Positions 49,335 through 58,720 of a stretch of 64,000 bases of DNA are shown here, piece after piece. Under the pieces are notes generated by a model. That model had not been told where the DNA came from and searched no databases. It worked only from the letters and a program-made list of their open reading frames with translations. The translations under genes and the position numbers were made by a program. Position 1 is the first letter of the stretch, and every line of letters begins with the position of its first letter. The stretch is from positions 20,322,461 to 20,386,460 of the forward strand of contig NC_064548.1 of NCBI RefSeq assembly GCF_023856365.1. The letters run 5' to 3'. The stretch comes from Brienomyrus brachyistius (Eukaryota > Chordata > Actinopteri > Osteoglossiformes > Mormyridae).

Positions 49335-50621
49335 GTAACCAAGCAACCATCTCTTCTCCTTGCTCTCTTTCTGCCTGCCTGTCTGTCTGTCTCCCTGCAT
49401 GTTGTCTGGACAGCATATCCAATCCCCCCGCTTTCCTCCAGTGTCACAGAAGAGCACGGTCTTAAAGACCCGCGATGTCATCATCTAGAGACACAGTCCT
49501 GCACTTCGGGGGACCATGCCATTCCCCCATGACTCAAATCTCAGCCACACAGGCAAATAAATTATCTCCATGTCAGTAACACAGCAAAAGTTATTATTGC
49601 TGATTCAGTCTTGATGTAGACACCATTTGCTCAGGTCTTGGACAACATTAACTCCAGCTTAAATCAATTAGAGGTTCAAAACCAATTACGGAAAGGTTTC
49701 TGGCTAGTCAAATATCAATTACTTAGCGCGAGCTAATGCAACTGCAACACTTTAAAACAGGACAACTGGAAGAGCATGCGTCTTTCAATGGGCCGCGATG
49801 ATACCGAGCGACCCCAGGTGGCCTTGTGGCTCGAGCTGTGCGCTCCTGTCCTGATCTCTTTGCCGTGACATCCTCAGGATGCTCCAGGAACCATAAACAA
49901 ACAGCATAAAGTGTATAATACTACACTGTTAATGGGTGAAAATGATAAGGTGCTTGCAGTTTTCTCACCCAAACTGAAAATGCAATGAAAGCCAAACAAT
50001 TAACGAGAAGAGAATCTTCCGGTGAATTTTTGGTGAGAAATCGTCACGTTCAAGTGGATGAAAGCAAACTGCTCGGGGGGGGGGGAGGGGGTCACACCTC
50101 ATCAGGCTGTCTGCTGGTTTGCCATTGATCCATAGCAGAGTCCCAAGACACATGACAAGACATTAACCTAAACTCCAGCCAGAAGTAATTACAGCGCGAC
50201 GCTGCTAGTTATAGGTTATGACTTTTCTCTGTAGTCAATGTTATCTGATGGTGCGGCATCCCATAACTCATTACACAGACATATTCTTCTAAGCCTTCAT
50301 GCTAGAGTGCATCAAAGTGAACGCCACAGGTTATCTGCAGCCCAAGTCCGTCTTTTCTCATCAATGAAGCACTGTCTTCATAGAGGCTCCTAAGGCACAT
50401 CAGGCAGGCTTCTTGTGGAGAGCGTGATTCAGTGGTCATGCGGAGATGCGTCTTAGCCAAGTGATGAACGCTTAGCTCAAACTTATGGCCGCCCCGATCC
50501 CTCTGGATGATGCTGCAGACCGGAGTAGGGCTATGCGTTTGCAAACCTCTGCAGTCTAAACCTGCCGGCCAGCAGATCTGAACCCAAAAAAGGGCAATGC
50601 AAATGCAAGGAATGGCTGATT

Positions 50622-50795
50622 GGCTGATTCAAACCACATACCCAAGGAAAAGTGGATTTACTGGCTGATTCAAACCACATACCCAAGGAAAAGTGGATTG
50701 ACTGACTGATTCCAACCACAAGCCCAAGGAAAGGCTCATTGCCTGATTCAAACTACAAAGCCAAGGAACAGCTTTTTGGCTGATTCAAACCCTCA
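50622..50795. repeat. 37-41-bp tandem repeat, about 5 units
   Basis: ggctgattcaaaccacatac followed by ccaaggaaaagtgga recurs with starts near 50622, 50663, 50704, 50741 and 50778. Spacing drops from 41 to 37 bp in the later units. Confidence 0.85.
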
Positions 50796-51982
50796 TTTTG
50801 GCTCCTCATCTCAGTGTTTCCCTCCACAGTTCACTTGGTTAATATGGAATCAGCTGCCTGCTTCACCGTGGAGAATGATCTTCACCTCTAGGTACACTTG
50901 ATTAACTTTATTAAATCTAGTACATGATTTCCATTACCATAAAAAGTCTAAAATCTCAGTGGATTCTTTTCTGGCTGATTCTTCATGGATAGTTTATTGT
51001 AGAATGTTGAAGAAAGCCTTCTGCTTTATGAAAAAGCATGTTAATTATCCCTAAAAGAAAGCCGTGGACAATGGTACATAATGGAGTGGATATTTTTGGA
51101 GAACAAGAAAGAGCATGTGTGAGATTTGGATGCATCAGTCCTGATGTCTGTGGCTACCAGCCAAGGCAGGCATGTCATTCAAAGGCGGGATGGTTCACTG
51201 CAGGTTCTGTATGACTCATGGCTCCATGCATCATAATCCGGTGCTGTAGTCATTAATGTCCTGTCGCAGGTGGCTTTCTGCAAAATCAAAGCATACTCCA
51301 TCTCGGTCCACATGCATCTTTTGCAAACCTGTTATGTGCCCATAGCATTTGAGCCCCTGTGCAGGTCAGGTGAAATCAGCCAGCCCACATTGACAGGATC
51401 GGCTTTTATCCTCACCGGCTTCAGCCTGGATCTCCGTCGGTAATTGATTTGTTAGTCGGACGTAGATGATGAAGTGAACGGTGAAATTATTCAGGAGAGT
51501 TTGTGAAGGAACCAGCCAGGAACTGGCCAGGCACGCTGTCACACATAATTACAGGTCACTTAATAGGTCTCATCTTCAGAACGACTGCTGATATACTTAC
51601 CAAAACAGATACCTGCTCAAGAAAGTTTACACTGCCTATACAGTACAGGAGTGGCTTTGACTTTTTAATGATGTTTTAAGAAAGGCGGTTCTGGACTGAG
51701 ACCTGGATTCATCCTACATTCCAATGGCTTGTGTAGGAGCTGAATCATCTTGGCCCCTCGTACATGAGTGCCTCATTGAGCGGCGATAAAGGACGGTCCT
51801 TCCTTTCCTTTTCGTCGCTCGTCTGCTTTCCCCAGACACCTCTATCCGCCACAGTTCAGGAATTCTGCCTCGCACATCTAGCAGAAGCACTGAGTATCGA
51901 CTCTGGCGTCTGCCCATCACCGAGACCAGCCCAGCGTAAAAATAATGAGGCCAGAAAAAGGGGTTCCTGCTGCAGAGGGACC

Positions 51983-52716
51983 AAGCTGGGCAGAGCACTA
52001 GGGGAGCAGGCTGGGTGGAGCACTAGAGGGCCTGGCTTGGTGGAGCACTAGAGGAAGGGGCTTCGGCGGAACACTGGGGGAGCAAGCTGAGCAGAGCACT
52101 AGGGGAAGGGGCTGGGCGGAGCTCTAGGGGAGCGGGCTGGGCAGAGATCTAGGGCAGCAGGCTGGGTGGAGCACTTGAGGAAGGGGCTGCGTGGACCATT
52201 AGGGGAAAGGGCTGGGCGGAGCACTAGGGGAAGGGGCTCGGCGGAGCTCTAGGGGAGCAGCCTGGGCAGAGCCCTAGGGGAAGGGGCTGGGCAGAGCCCT
52301 AGGGGAGCAGGCTGGGTGGAGCACTTGAGGAAGGGGCTGCGTGGACCATTAGGGGAAAGGGCTGGGCGGAGCACTAGGGGAAGAGGCTGGGCAGAGCACT
52401 AGGGGAAGGGGCTCGGCGGAGCTCTAGGGGAGCAGCCTGGGCAGAGCCCTAGGGGAGCAGGCTGGGCAGAGATCTAGGGCAGCAGGCTGGGTGGAGCACT
52501 TGAGGAAGGGGCTGCGTGGACCATTAGGGGATGAGGCTGGGCGGAGCACTAGGGGAAGGGGCTGGACGGAGCACTAGGGGAAGGGGCTGGACGGAGCACT
52601 AGGGGAAGGGGCTGGACGGAGCTCCAGGGGACCAGGCTAGGCGGAGCACAAAGGGAAGAGGCTGGGCGGTGCACTAGGGTAAGGAGCTGGGCAGAGCTTT
52701 AAGAGAACAGGCTGGC
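51983..52716. repeat. 25-bp minisatellite, about 29 units
   Basis: The unit gctgggcggagcactagggg plus aaggg (25 bp) varies at several positions (agcagg, ctcggcg, ctgcgtggaccatt). A block of several units, including the rare 'ggctgcgtggaccattaggg' unit, recurs near 52185, 52335 and 52510, indicating segmental duplication inside the array. Confidence 0.93.
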
Positions 52717-53133
52717 TATTAGGTTAAAGAGTAGAGCATGGCATGTAAGCATCAGTCACAAAAACCAAAGACCAAAGTATTGACATGAGCAGAGCAGTTT
52801 AAACACAACAAAGCCATAAAGAAAAATGCCTGTTGATAGGCACAGGAGAGAAATGCCATCGACTGCTGCCAGCATACATACTGTGTTCCTGTCCGTCCAT
52901 GACAGACCTGCGTGTCTCTTGTATAACAGCGTGTCGGTGAGACGCGGGCCGTTCCCTGAGGAAGCAGACCATATCTACGGCACTGAAGGATCTGCAGCAA
53001 TCTCTTACCCCCCCACCCCCACCTTCTTATTAAGCTGAGGCAGATTTTTAGTGTGACACTCCTTTTTATTCTGAGCAGTCACTCTATATGTGCACTTAAA
53101 AAATGAGAAAATGCACATTTTATTCCCCTGCAG

Positions 53134-53202
53134 GCAGAGAACTCCGCCCTGTCCCTGGAGAATGAGAACCAGCGGAAGCAGTACGAGCGCTGCTTGGATG
53201 AG
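53134..53202 (+). CDS. nckap5: nckap5 exon F
   Basis: 69-nt (23-codon) phase 0-0 exon between acceptor cccctgcag and donor gtgaga. It encodes AENSALSLENENQRKQYERC followed by LDE. This is the most conserved part of the NCKAP5/NCKAP5L family (AENSALALENENQREQYERCLDE in the mammalian NCKAP5 protein as I recall it) and lies in the C-terminal half of the coiled coil. The wording here (LENENQRKQYERC) is nearer to NCKAP5 than to NCKAP5L (QANENQRETYERC), which supports the paralogue call. Confidence 0.97.
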
Positions 53203-54002
53203 GTGAGACCCCGCAGGTGGGGTTACACTGGAACTCAAAATCGGCCGTGGACTTTGGGGTCCCTGGTGAGGGATTTAACCAAACGGGGGCCACTGTGTCA
53301 GCCGTCCAGGCATATACCTGCAGAAGGCATCATGGGTCCACAGCTCTGAATGGTGCTTTTAAAGGCGATTTGCCCCACCCATCACACGTTTTCGATAATA
53401 GATCAAAAACAATGATATGTTGCAAAGATATGTGGGGTGGCCTCGGGAATCCCCCTGTGGGACTGTCCGGGGGCCACATTCTCCATAGATCGGCCCAGAT
53501 AACATTTATAGGCCATGGGACATAGATTAGATCAAGCACTATTTCCTACCATTTTACTGTTTTGTGTTCTTGTGTGGGGGCGGCATGGTGGTGCAGTGGT
53601 TATCACTGCTGCCTCACACCTCTGGGACCCGGGTTCGAGTCTCCGCCTGGGTCACAGTGTCCACGTGTGTGGAGTTTGCATGTTCTCCCCCCACATGTTG
53701 CATGTTCTTTCCCCCCACAGTCCAAAGGACTTGCTACATTGCCTGTAGGTGTGCATGTGAGAGTGAATGGTGTGTGAGTGTGCCCTGCGATGGGCTGGCC
53801 CCCCATCCTGGGTTGTTCCCTTCCTCGTGCCCATTGCTTCCGGGATAGGCTCCGGACCCCCTGCGACCCAGTAGGATAAACGGTTTGGAAAATGGATGGA
53901 TGGATGGATGGATGGATGGGTGTTCTTGTGTCTTTGCTTCATCTTGTACAGTGGAACTCTATGTGGCGCAAATTATAAATACTATTATTTTTATTTTTGT
54001 AG
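53203..54002 (+). other. nckap5 intron 6
   Basis: An 800-bp GT-AG intron, nearly half of which is a SINE with a perfect target-site duplication (53565-53931). The SINE ends about 70 bp before the acceptor of the 39-nt micro-exon. Confidence 0.85.
53576..53920 (+). mobile_element. tRNA-derived SINE, copy 2 (perfect TSD)
   Basis: A 345-bp element with A box (tggtgcagtgg), B box (gggttcgagtct), a body shared with copy 1, and a (GGAT)n tail. It is bracketed by a perfect 11-bp duplication tgttcttgtgt (53565-53575 and 53921-53931), which proves target-primed insertion. It fills almost half of intron 6. Confidence 0.9.
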
Positions 54003-54041
54003 GTAGCCAATCAGGTTGTGCAAGCCCTCCTCACTCAGAAG
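54003..54041 (+). CDS. nckap5: nckap5 micro-exon G (39 nt)
   Basis: A 39-nt micro-exon of 13 codons, VANQVVQALLTQK, bounded by acceptor tttttgtag and donor gtctgt, phase 0-0. It is identical to the mammalian NCKAP5 segment as I remember it, directly between YERCLDE and DLREEC. NCKAP5L reads VANHVVQALLNQK here, again favouring NCKAP5. The exon is far too short for ORF-based prediction and would be missed without the flanking homology. Because it is a multiple of three it could be skipped without a frameshift, but no evidence of skipping is visible. Confidence 0.95.
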
Positions 54042-54372
54042 GTCTGTTTCTGGAATCAACTCATTTCCTCCTCTTAGCATGAGATTTGTTTAAACCATGT
54101 GGTTTGCAAAGCAAAGCCTCTGTGTGGTTTCATTATGATTACACACATTTATTAAATGTGCCATTGGCTTGTGACCATGCCATTAATATCTCACACCATA
54201 CTTTTATTATATGACACTATACTTTATCGTCGATGACCATGCCTTTAAAATCTCAAGCAATGCCTTTAATATCTCTCACCAGACTTTTATTTTATGACAC
54301 CATACTTTTTATTATTGACGACCATGCCTTTAAGAACCCCATATTTCTGACCCCGTTCCTCTCGGCTTCCAG
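54042..54372 (+). other. nckap5 intron 7
   Basis: A 331-bp GT-AG intron (donor gtctgt, acceptor cttccag), AT-rich, with several internal near-repeats of a 'gaccatgcctttaa' motif (around 54172, 54234 and 54320). No gene inside. Confidence 0.8.
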
Positions 54373-54492
54373 GACCTCAGGGAAGAGTGCCTGCAGCTGC
54401 GAACACGGGTGTTTGACCTGGAGCAGCAGAACCGCACCCTCAACACCCTCTTCCAGCAGCGGCTGCGCCCTGCCTCCGATCTGCTCCTCCAG
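54373..54492 (+). CDS. nckap5: nckap5 exon H, end of coiled coil (last exon in window)
   Basis: 120-nt (40-codon) phase 0-0 exon between acceptor ggcttccag and donor gtacct. It begins DLREECLQLRTRVFDLEQQN and ends RTLNTLFQQRLRPASDLLLQ. This closes the conserved N-terminal coiled coil of NCKAP5 (DLREEC-KLKTRVFDLEQQNRTLSILFQQ in mammals). The next family segment, starting KLHSRLLDLSSGDLL, was looked for in 54493-64000 and not seen. The gene therefore continues past the right edge, where the large exon(s) coding most of the disordered, SH3-ligand-rich remainder should be. Confidence 0.96.
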
Positions 54493-54715
54493 GTACCTGC
54501 CCTCCACCCCCACCACCACCAATGCCCTGACTCAGGTACAGGCACCGTTCCCACTGTCTCTCAGGATGTTTTAATCTCCTAAATGGGACCCTGAGTTTCT
54601 GTAACGATTCCGGGTGCCTGATTCAGAGAGTGCTGCTCTAAAAACCCATAGATTCTGTCCAGTTATTAAGCCCCACACCAGTTAAGGGTTGAGTAATTAG
54701 CTGTTAGCTCCTGTG

Positions 54716-55714
54716 TACACTACAGGGACAAAAGCATTGGGACACCTGACCATTACACCTACAGGAAATTTTACGACATCACATTCTAAATCCAGAGGCA
54801 TCAGTGTGGAGTTGATGCTATAACAGCTGCCATTCTTCTGGGAAGACCTTCCGAAAGTTTATGGAGTGTGTCTGCACACATTTGATGGGGTTGAGGTCAG
54901 GGCTCTGTGCAGGCCAGTCAAGTTCTTCCACATCAAACTCATCCAGCCATGACTTCGTGGACCTAGCTTTGTTTACTGGGGCACAGTCATGCTGGAACAA
55001 AAAAGGACCTTCCCCAAACTGTCCCCACAAAGTTGGAAACATAGAATTGTCCAAAATGTCATGGTATGAAGCATTAAGAGATCCCTTCAGTGGCACTAAG
55101 CGATTTAGCCCAACATCGGGAAAAACTACCCCACACCATCATCCCTCCTCCAAACTTTACAGCTGGCACAATGCAGTCAGGGAGGTAGCGTTCTCCCGGC
55201 ACCTGCCAGACCCAGAATCGTCCATCGGACTGTATGATTTTGTCACTCCTCAAAACACGTTGTCACCGCTCCAGAGTCCAACGATGCCGCCCAGTTCCTG
55301 TGCTGGGGTTAGTGCCAGAGGATGTTTGCAACTCTATTGAGTCTGAGCGTTGACGACTTTTAGGCCTTTTTCACTACCCCACTCTGTTCCTGTACATGTT
55401 CTGCCACTTTGTGGCTGAGCTTCTGTTGTTTCTAGATGCTTTCACTTTGCAATAATACCACTTGCAGTTGACTGTGGGAAATCCAGCAGGGAAGAAATTT
55501 CACAAATTCACTTATTGAAAAGGCGACATTCTACGACACTACAGTGCTTGAATTCACTGAGCTCTTCAGAACGACCCTTTCTTTCAGAAATCTTTATAAC
55601 CCTGACTGCATGGCTAAGTGCTTGATTTCATACACCTGTGGCAATGGGTCTGAATGAAACTCATGAATTCAATGATTAAGAGGTGTATCCCAATACTTTT
55701 GCCAATATAGTGTA
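54716..55714 (-). mobile_element. Decayed Tc1/mariner transposon
   Basis: A 1-kb element bounded by TA and terminal inverted repeats: tacactacagggacaaaagc at the left and, read on the minus strand, tacactatattggcaaaagt at the right, both continuing into attggga-type sequence. The minus strand encodes the C-terminal part of a Tc1-family DDE transposase (54818-55096). The element is shorter than an intact Tc1 and contains no full transposase frame, so it is inactive. Its arms differ at several positions, implying some age. It lies about 220 bp downstream of exon H. Confidence 0.9.
54818..55096 (-). pseudogene. Tc1/mariner transposase C-terminal fragment
   Basis: The open stretch of 92 codons includes FQHDCAPVNKARSTKSWLDE and PAQSPDLNPI, the second catalytic Asp region and the downstream SPDLNPI motif of Tc1 transposases. 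The residue after NPI is Lys where the family has the third catalytic acid (NPIE), and the following residues diverge. The N-terminal DNA-binding domain is not readable as one frame. A dead fragment. Confidence 0.85.
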
Positions 55715-56240
55715 CGTCACCTCTGTTTAAGGCCATGTGATTTTTAGAATCTGTGTACCCTGGTTCTCGCTGTGACATGTGGTATGTGGTTGATGAGGTA
55801 CCAGAGGGGCAGGGATGTGACAGCCCCCCCCCCATCTCTTGGCACTCTGCCTACGATGGCCCCCTTCCCTTTGACGGTGGTCCAGGCCTTGGCACCATGA
55901 CACCAGAAAGCCACGGCTTACATTCGCCGCCGTTTCTGATCTCCCCCGAAGACACAGAGTGGCTCGGTTACTACGGTTACAAGCAGCGGCCCTGTGGTGC
56001 CAGGAACGGAGAACTTTCCTAAGCACAGAAATCAGCCGGCTTTAGCACGACTGTTATAACACGATGTGAGGGTGGCTCGGCGTCACTGCCACAAAACGGG
56101 AAGATGCATGGGAAACGTGATGCATGCTTTTGTGGCAATGCGTGGTGTCTGCCACGGTGCTTGATGTCTGCTCTGATTCTTGGCATCCTCCGTGATGCCC
56201 GGGATCTGTCATGATGCGTGGTAATCCTCCGTGATTTGTG

Positions 56241-58720
56241 GGATCTGTCGTGATGCGTGGTGTGTTCCGCGATGTGTGGGATCTCTCGTGATGCGTGGTG
56301 TGCTCTGTGATGTATGGGATCTGTCGTGATGCGTGGTGTGCTCTGTGATGTATGGGATCTGTCGTGATGCGTGGTGTGCTCTGTGATGTATGGGATCTGT
56401 CGTGATGCGTGGTGTGCTCTGTGATGTATAGGATCTGTCGTGATGCGTGGTGTGCTCCGCGATGTGTGGGATCTGTCGTGATGCGTGGTGTGCTCTGTGA
56501 TGTATAGGATCTGTCGTGATGCGTGGTGTGCTCCGCGATGTGTGGGATCTGTCGTGATGCGTGGTGTGCTCTGTGATGTATGGGATCTGTCGTGATGCGT
56601 GGTGTGCTCTGTGATGTATAGGATCTGTCGTGATGCGTGGTGTGCTCCGCGATGTGTGGGATCTGTCGTGATGCGTGGTGTGCTCTGTGATGTATAGGAT
56701 CTGTCGTGATGCGTGGTGTGCTCCGCGATGTGTGGGATCTGTCGTGATGCGTGGTGTGCTCTGTGATGTATGGGATCTGTCGTGATGCGTGGTGTGCTCT
56801 GTGATGTATAGGATCTGTCGTGATGCGTGGTGTGCTCCGCGATGTGTGGGATCTGTCGTGATGCGTGGTGTGCTCTGTGATGTATAGGATCTGTCGTGAT
56901 GCGTGGTGTGCTCTGTGATGTATAGGATCTGTCGTGATGCGTGGTGTGCTCCGCGATGTGTGGGATCTGTCGTGATGCGTGGTGTGCTCTGTGATGTATA
57001 GGATCTGTCGTGATGCGTGGTGTGCTCCGCGATGTGTGGGATCTGTCGTGATGCGTGGTGTGCTCTGTGATGTATGGGATCTGTCGTGATGCGTGGTGTG
57101 CTCTGTGATGTATAGGATCTGTCGTGATGCGTGGTGTGCTCCGCGATGTGTGGGATCTGTCGTGATGCGTGGTGTGCTCTGTGATGTATAGGATCTGTCG
57201 TGATGCGTGGTGTGCTCCGCGATGTGTGGGATCTGTCGTGATGCGTGGTGTGCTCTGTGATGTATGGGATCTGTCGTGATGCGTGGTGTGCTCTGTGATG
57301 TATAGGATCTGTCGTGATGCGTGGTGTGCTCCGCGATGTGTGGGATCTGTCGTGATGCGTGGTGTGCTCTGTGATGTATAGGATCTGTCGTGATGCGTGG
57401 TGTGCTCCGCGATGTGTGGGATCTGTCGTGATGCGTGGTGTGCTCTGTGATGTATGGGATCTGTCGTGATGCGTGGTGTGCTCTGTGATGTATAGGATCT
57501 GTCGTGATGCGTGGTGTGCTCCGCGATGTGTGGGATCTGTCGTGATGCGTGGTGTGCTCTGTGATGTATAGGATCTGTCGTGATGCGTGGTGTGCTCTGT
57601 GATGTATAGGATCTGTCGTGATGCGTGGTGTGCTCCGCGATGTGTGGGATCTGTCGTGATGCGTGGTGTGCTCTGTGATGTATAGGATCTGTCGTGATGC
57701 GTGGTGTGCTCCGCGATGTGTGGGATCTGTCGTGATGCGTGGTGTGCTCTGTGATGTATGGGATCTGTCGTGATGCGTGGTGTGCTCTGTGATGTATAGG
57801 ATCTGTCGTGATGCGTGGTGTGCTCCGCGATGTGTGGGATCTGTCGTGATGCGTGGTGTGCTCTGTGATGTATAGGATCTGTCGTGATGTGTGGTGTGCT
57901 CTGTGATGTATAGGATCTGTCGTGATGCGTGGTGTGCTCTGTGATGTATAGGATCTGTCGTGATGCGTGGTGTGCTCTGTGATGTATAGGATCTGTCGTG
58001 ATGCGTGGTGTGCTCCGCGATGTGTGGGATCTGTCGTGATGCGTGGTGTGCTCTGTGATGTATAGGATCTGTCGTGATGCGTGGTGTGCTCCGCGATGTG
58101 TGGGATCTGTCGTGATGCGTGGTGTGCTCTGTGATGTATGGGATCTGTCGTGATGCGTGGTGTGCTCTGTGATGTATAGGATCTGTCGTGATGCGTGGTG
58201 TGCTCCGCGATGTGTGGGATCTGTCGTGATGCGTGGTGTGCTCTGTGATGTATAGGATCTGTCGTGATGCGTGGTGTGCTCTGTGATGTATAGGATCTGT
58301 CGTGATGCGTGGTGTGCTCCGCGATGTGTGGGATCTGTCGTGATGCGTGGTGTGCTCTGTGATGTATAGGATCTGTCGTGATGCGTGGTGTGCTCCGCGA
58401 TGTGTGGGATCTGTCGTGATGCGTGGTGTGCTCTGTGATGTATGGGATCTGTCGTGATGCGTGGTGTGCTCTGTGATGTATAGGATCTGTCGTGATGCGT
58501 GGTGTGCTCCGCGATGTGTGGGATCTGTCGTGATGCGTGGTGTGCTCTGTGATGTATAGGATCTGTCGTGATGTGTGGTGTGCTCTGTGATGTATAGGAT
58601 CTGTCGTGATGCGTGGTGTGCTCTGTGATGTATAGGATCTGTCGTGATGCGTGGTGTGCTCTGTGATGTATAGGATCTGTTGTGATGCACAGTATACTGC
58701 ATGATGTGTGGTCTCTACCT
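56241..58720. repeat. 38-bp minisatellite, about 65 units
   Basis: The unit ggatctgtcgtgatgcgtgg plus tgtgctctgtgatgtata is 38 bp. Starts at 56241 and 58673 are exactly 64 periods apart, and intermediate starts (56431, 57001) stay on the grid, so no indel has been fixed over 2.4 kb. Three unit types differ at the end: A (ctctgtgatgtata), B (ctccgcgatgtgtg) and C (ctctgtgatgtatg). They recur as C-A-B-A-B, a 190-bp higher-order period, with A-A junctions at intervals. Diverged units flank both ends (about 56139-56240 and 58700-58760). Confidence 0.97.

Larger units (their letters stand above)
49335..53133 (+). other. nckap5 intron 5
   Basis: A 3.8-kb GT-AG intron. It contains a short 37-41-bp tandem repeat (50622-50795) and the 25-bp minisatellite (51983-52716). 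The first 1.2 kb and 50800-51980 contain no supported feature. Confidence 0.8.
9608..54492 (+). other. nckap5: Partial nckap5 gene span (8 internal exons)
   Basis: The eight exons join to 741 nt with no stop and matching phases at every junction (2/1, 0/0, 2/1, then 0/0 throughout). The product is a 247-residue, highly charged coiled coil rich in Glu, Gln, Arg and Leu. The family is known for NCK SH3 binding (NCKAP5, formerly NAP5) and microtubule association (best studied for NCKAP5L/Cep169); those properties lie mostly in C-terminal regions not present here. Introns measure about 16.4, 10.7, 8.4, 3.8, 3.8, 0.8 and 0.33 kb. The exon order and micro-exon agree with the mammalian protein order. 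Both gene ends are missing. Confidence 0.93.

Noticed and set aside
9608..54492. Assignment to the paralogue NCKAP5L
   Set aside because: Exons F, G and H read LENENQ, VANQVVQALLTQK and LEQQNRTL, closer to NCKAP5; the recalled mammalian NCKAP5L lacks the long upstream coiled coil seen in exons A-E.
55753..56022. 89-codon frame after the Tc1 remnant as a further nckap5 exon
   Set aside because: Does not match the expected KLHSRLLDLSSGDLL continuation, has no clear acceptor in phase 0, and no domain is recognisable.
56054..58702. 882-codon antisense open frame as a giant repeat protein
   Set aside because: It coincides exactly with the 38-bp minisatellite, cycles through all three phases, and has no promoter, splice or homology support.
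56241..58720. CRISPR array
   Set aside because: Units are directly tandem with no unique spacers, and the context is vertebrate intronic DNA; the same holds for the 44-, 40- and 25-bp arrays.
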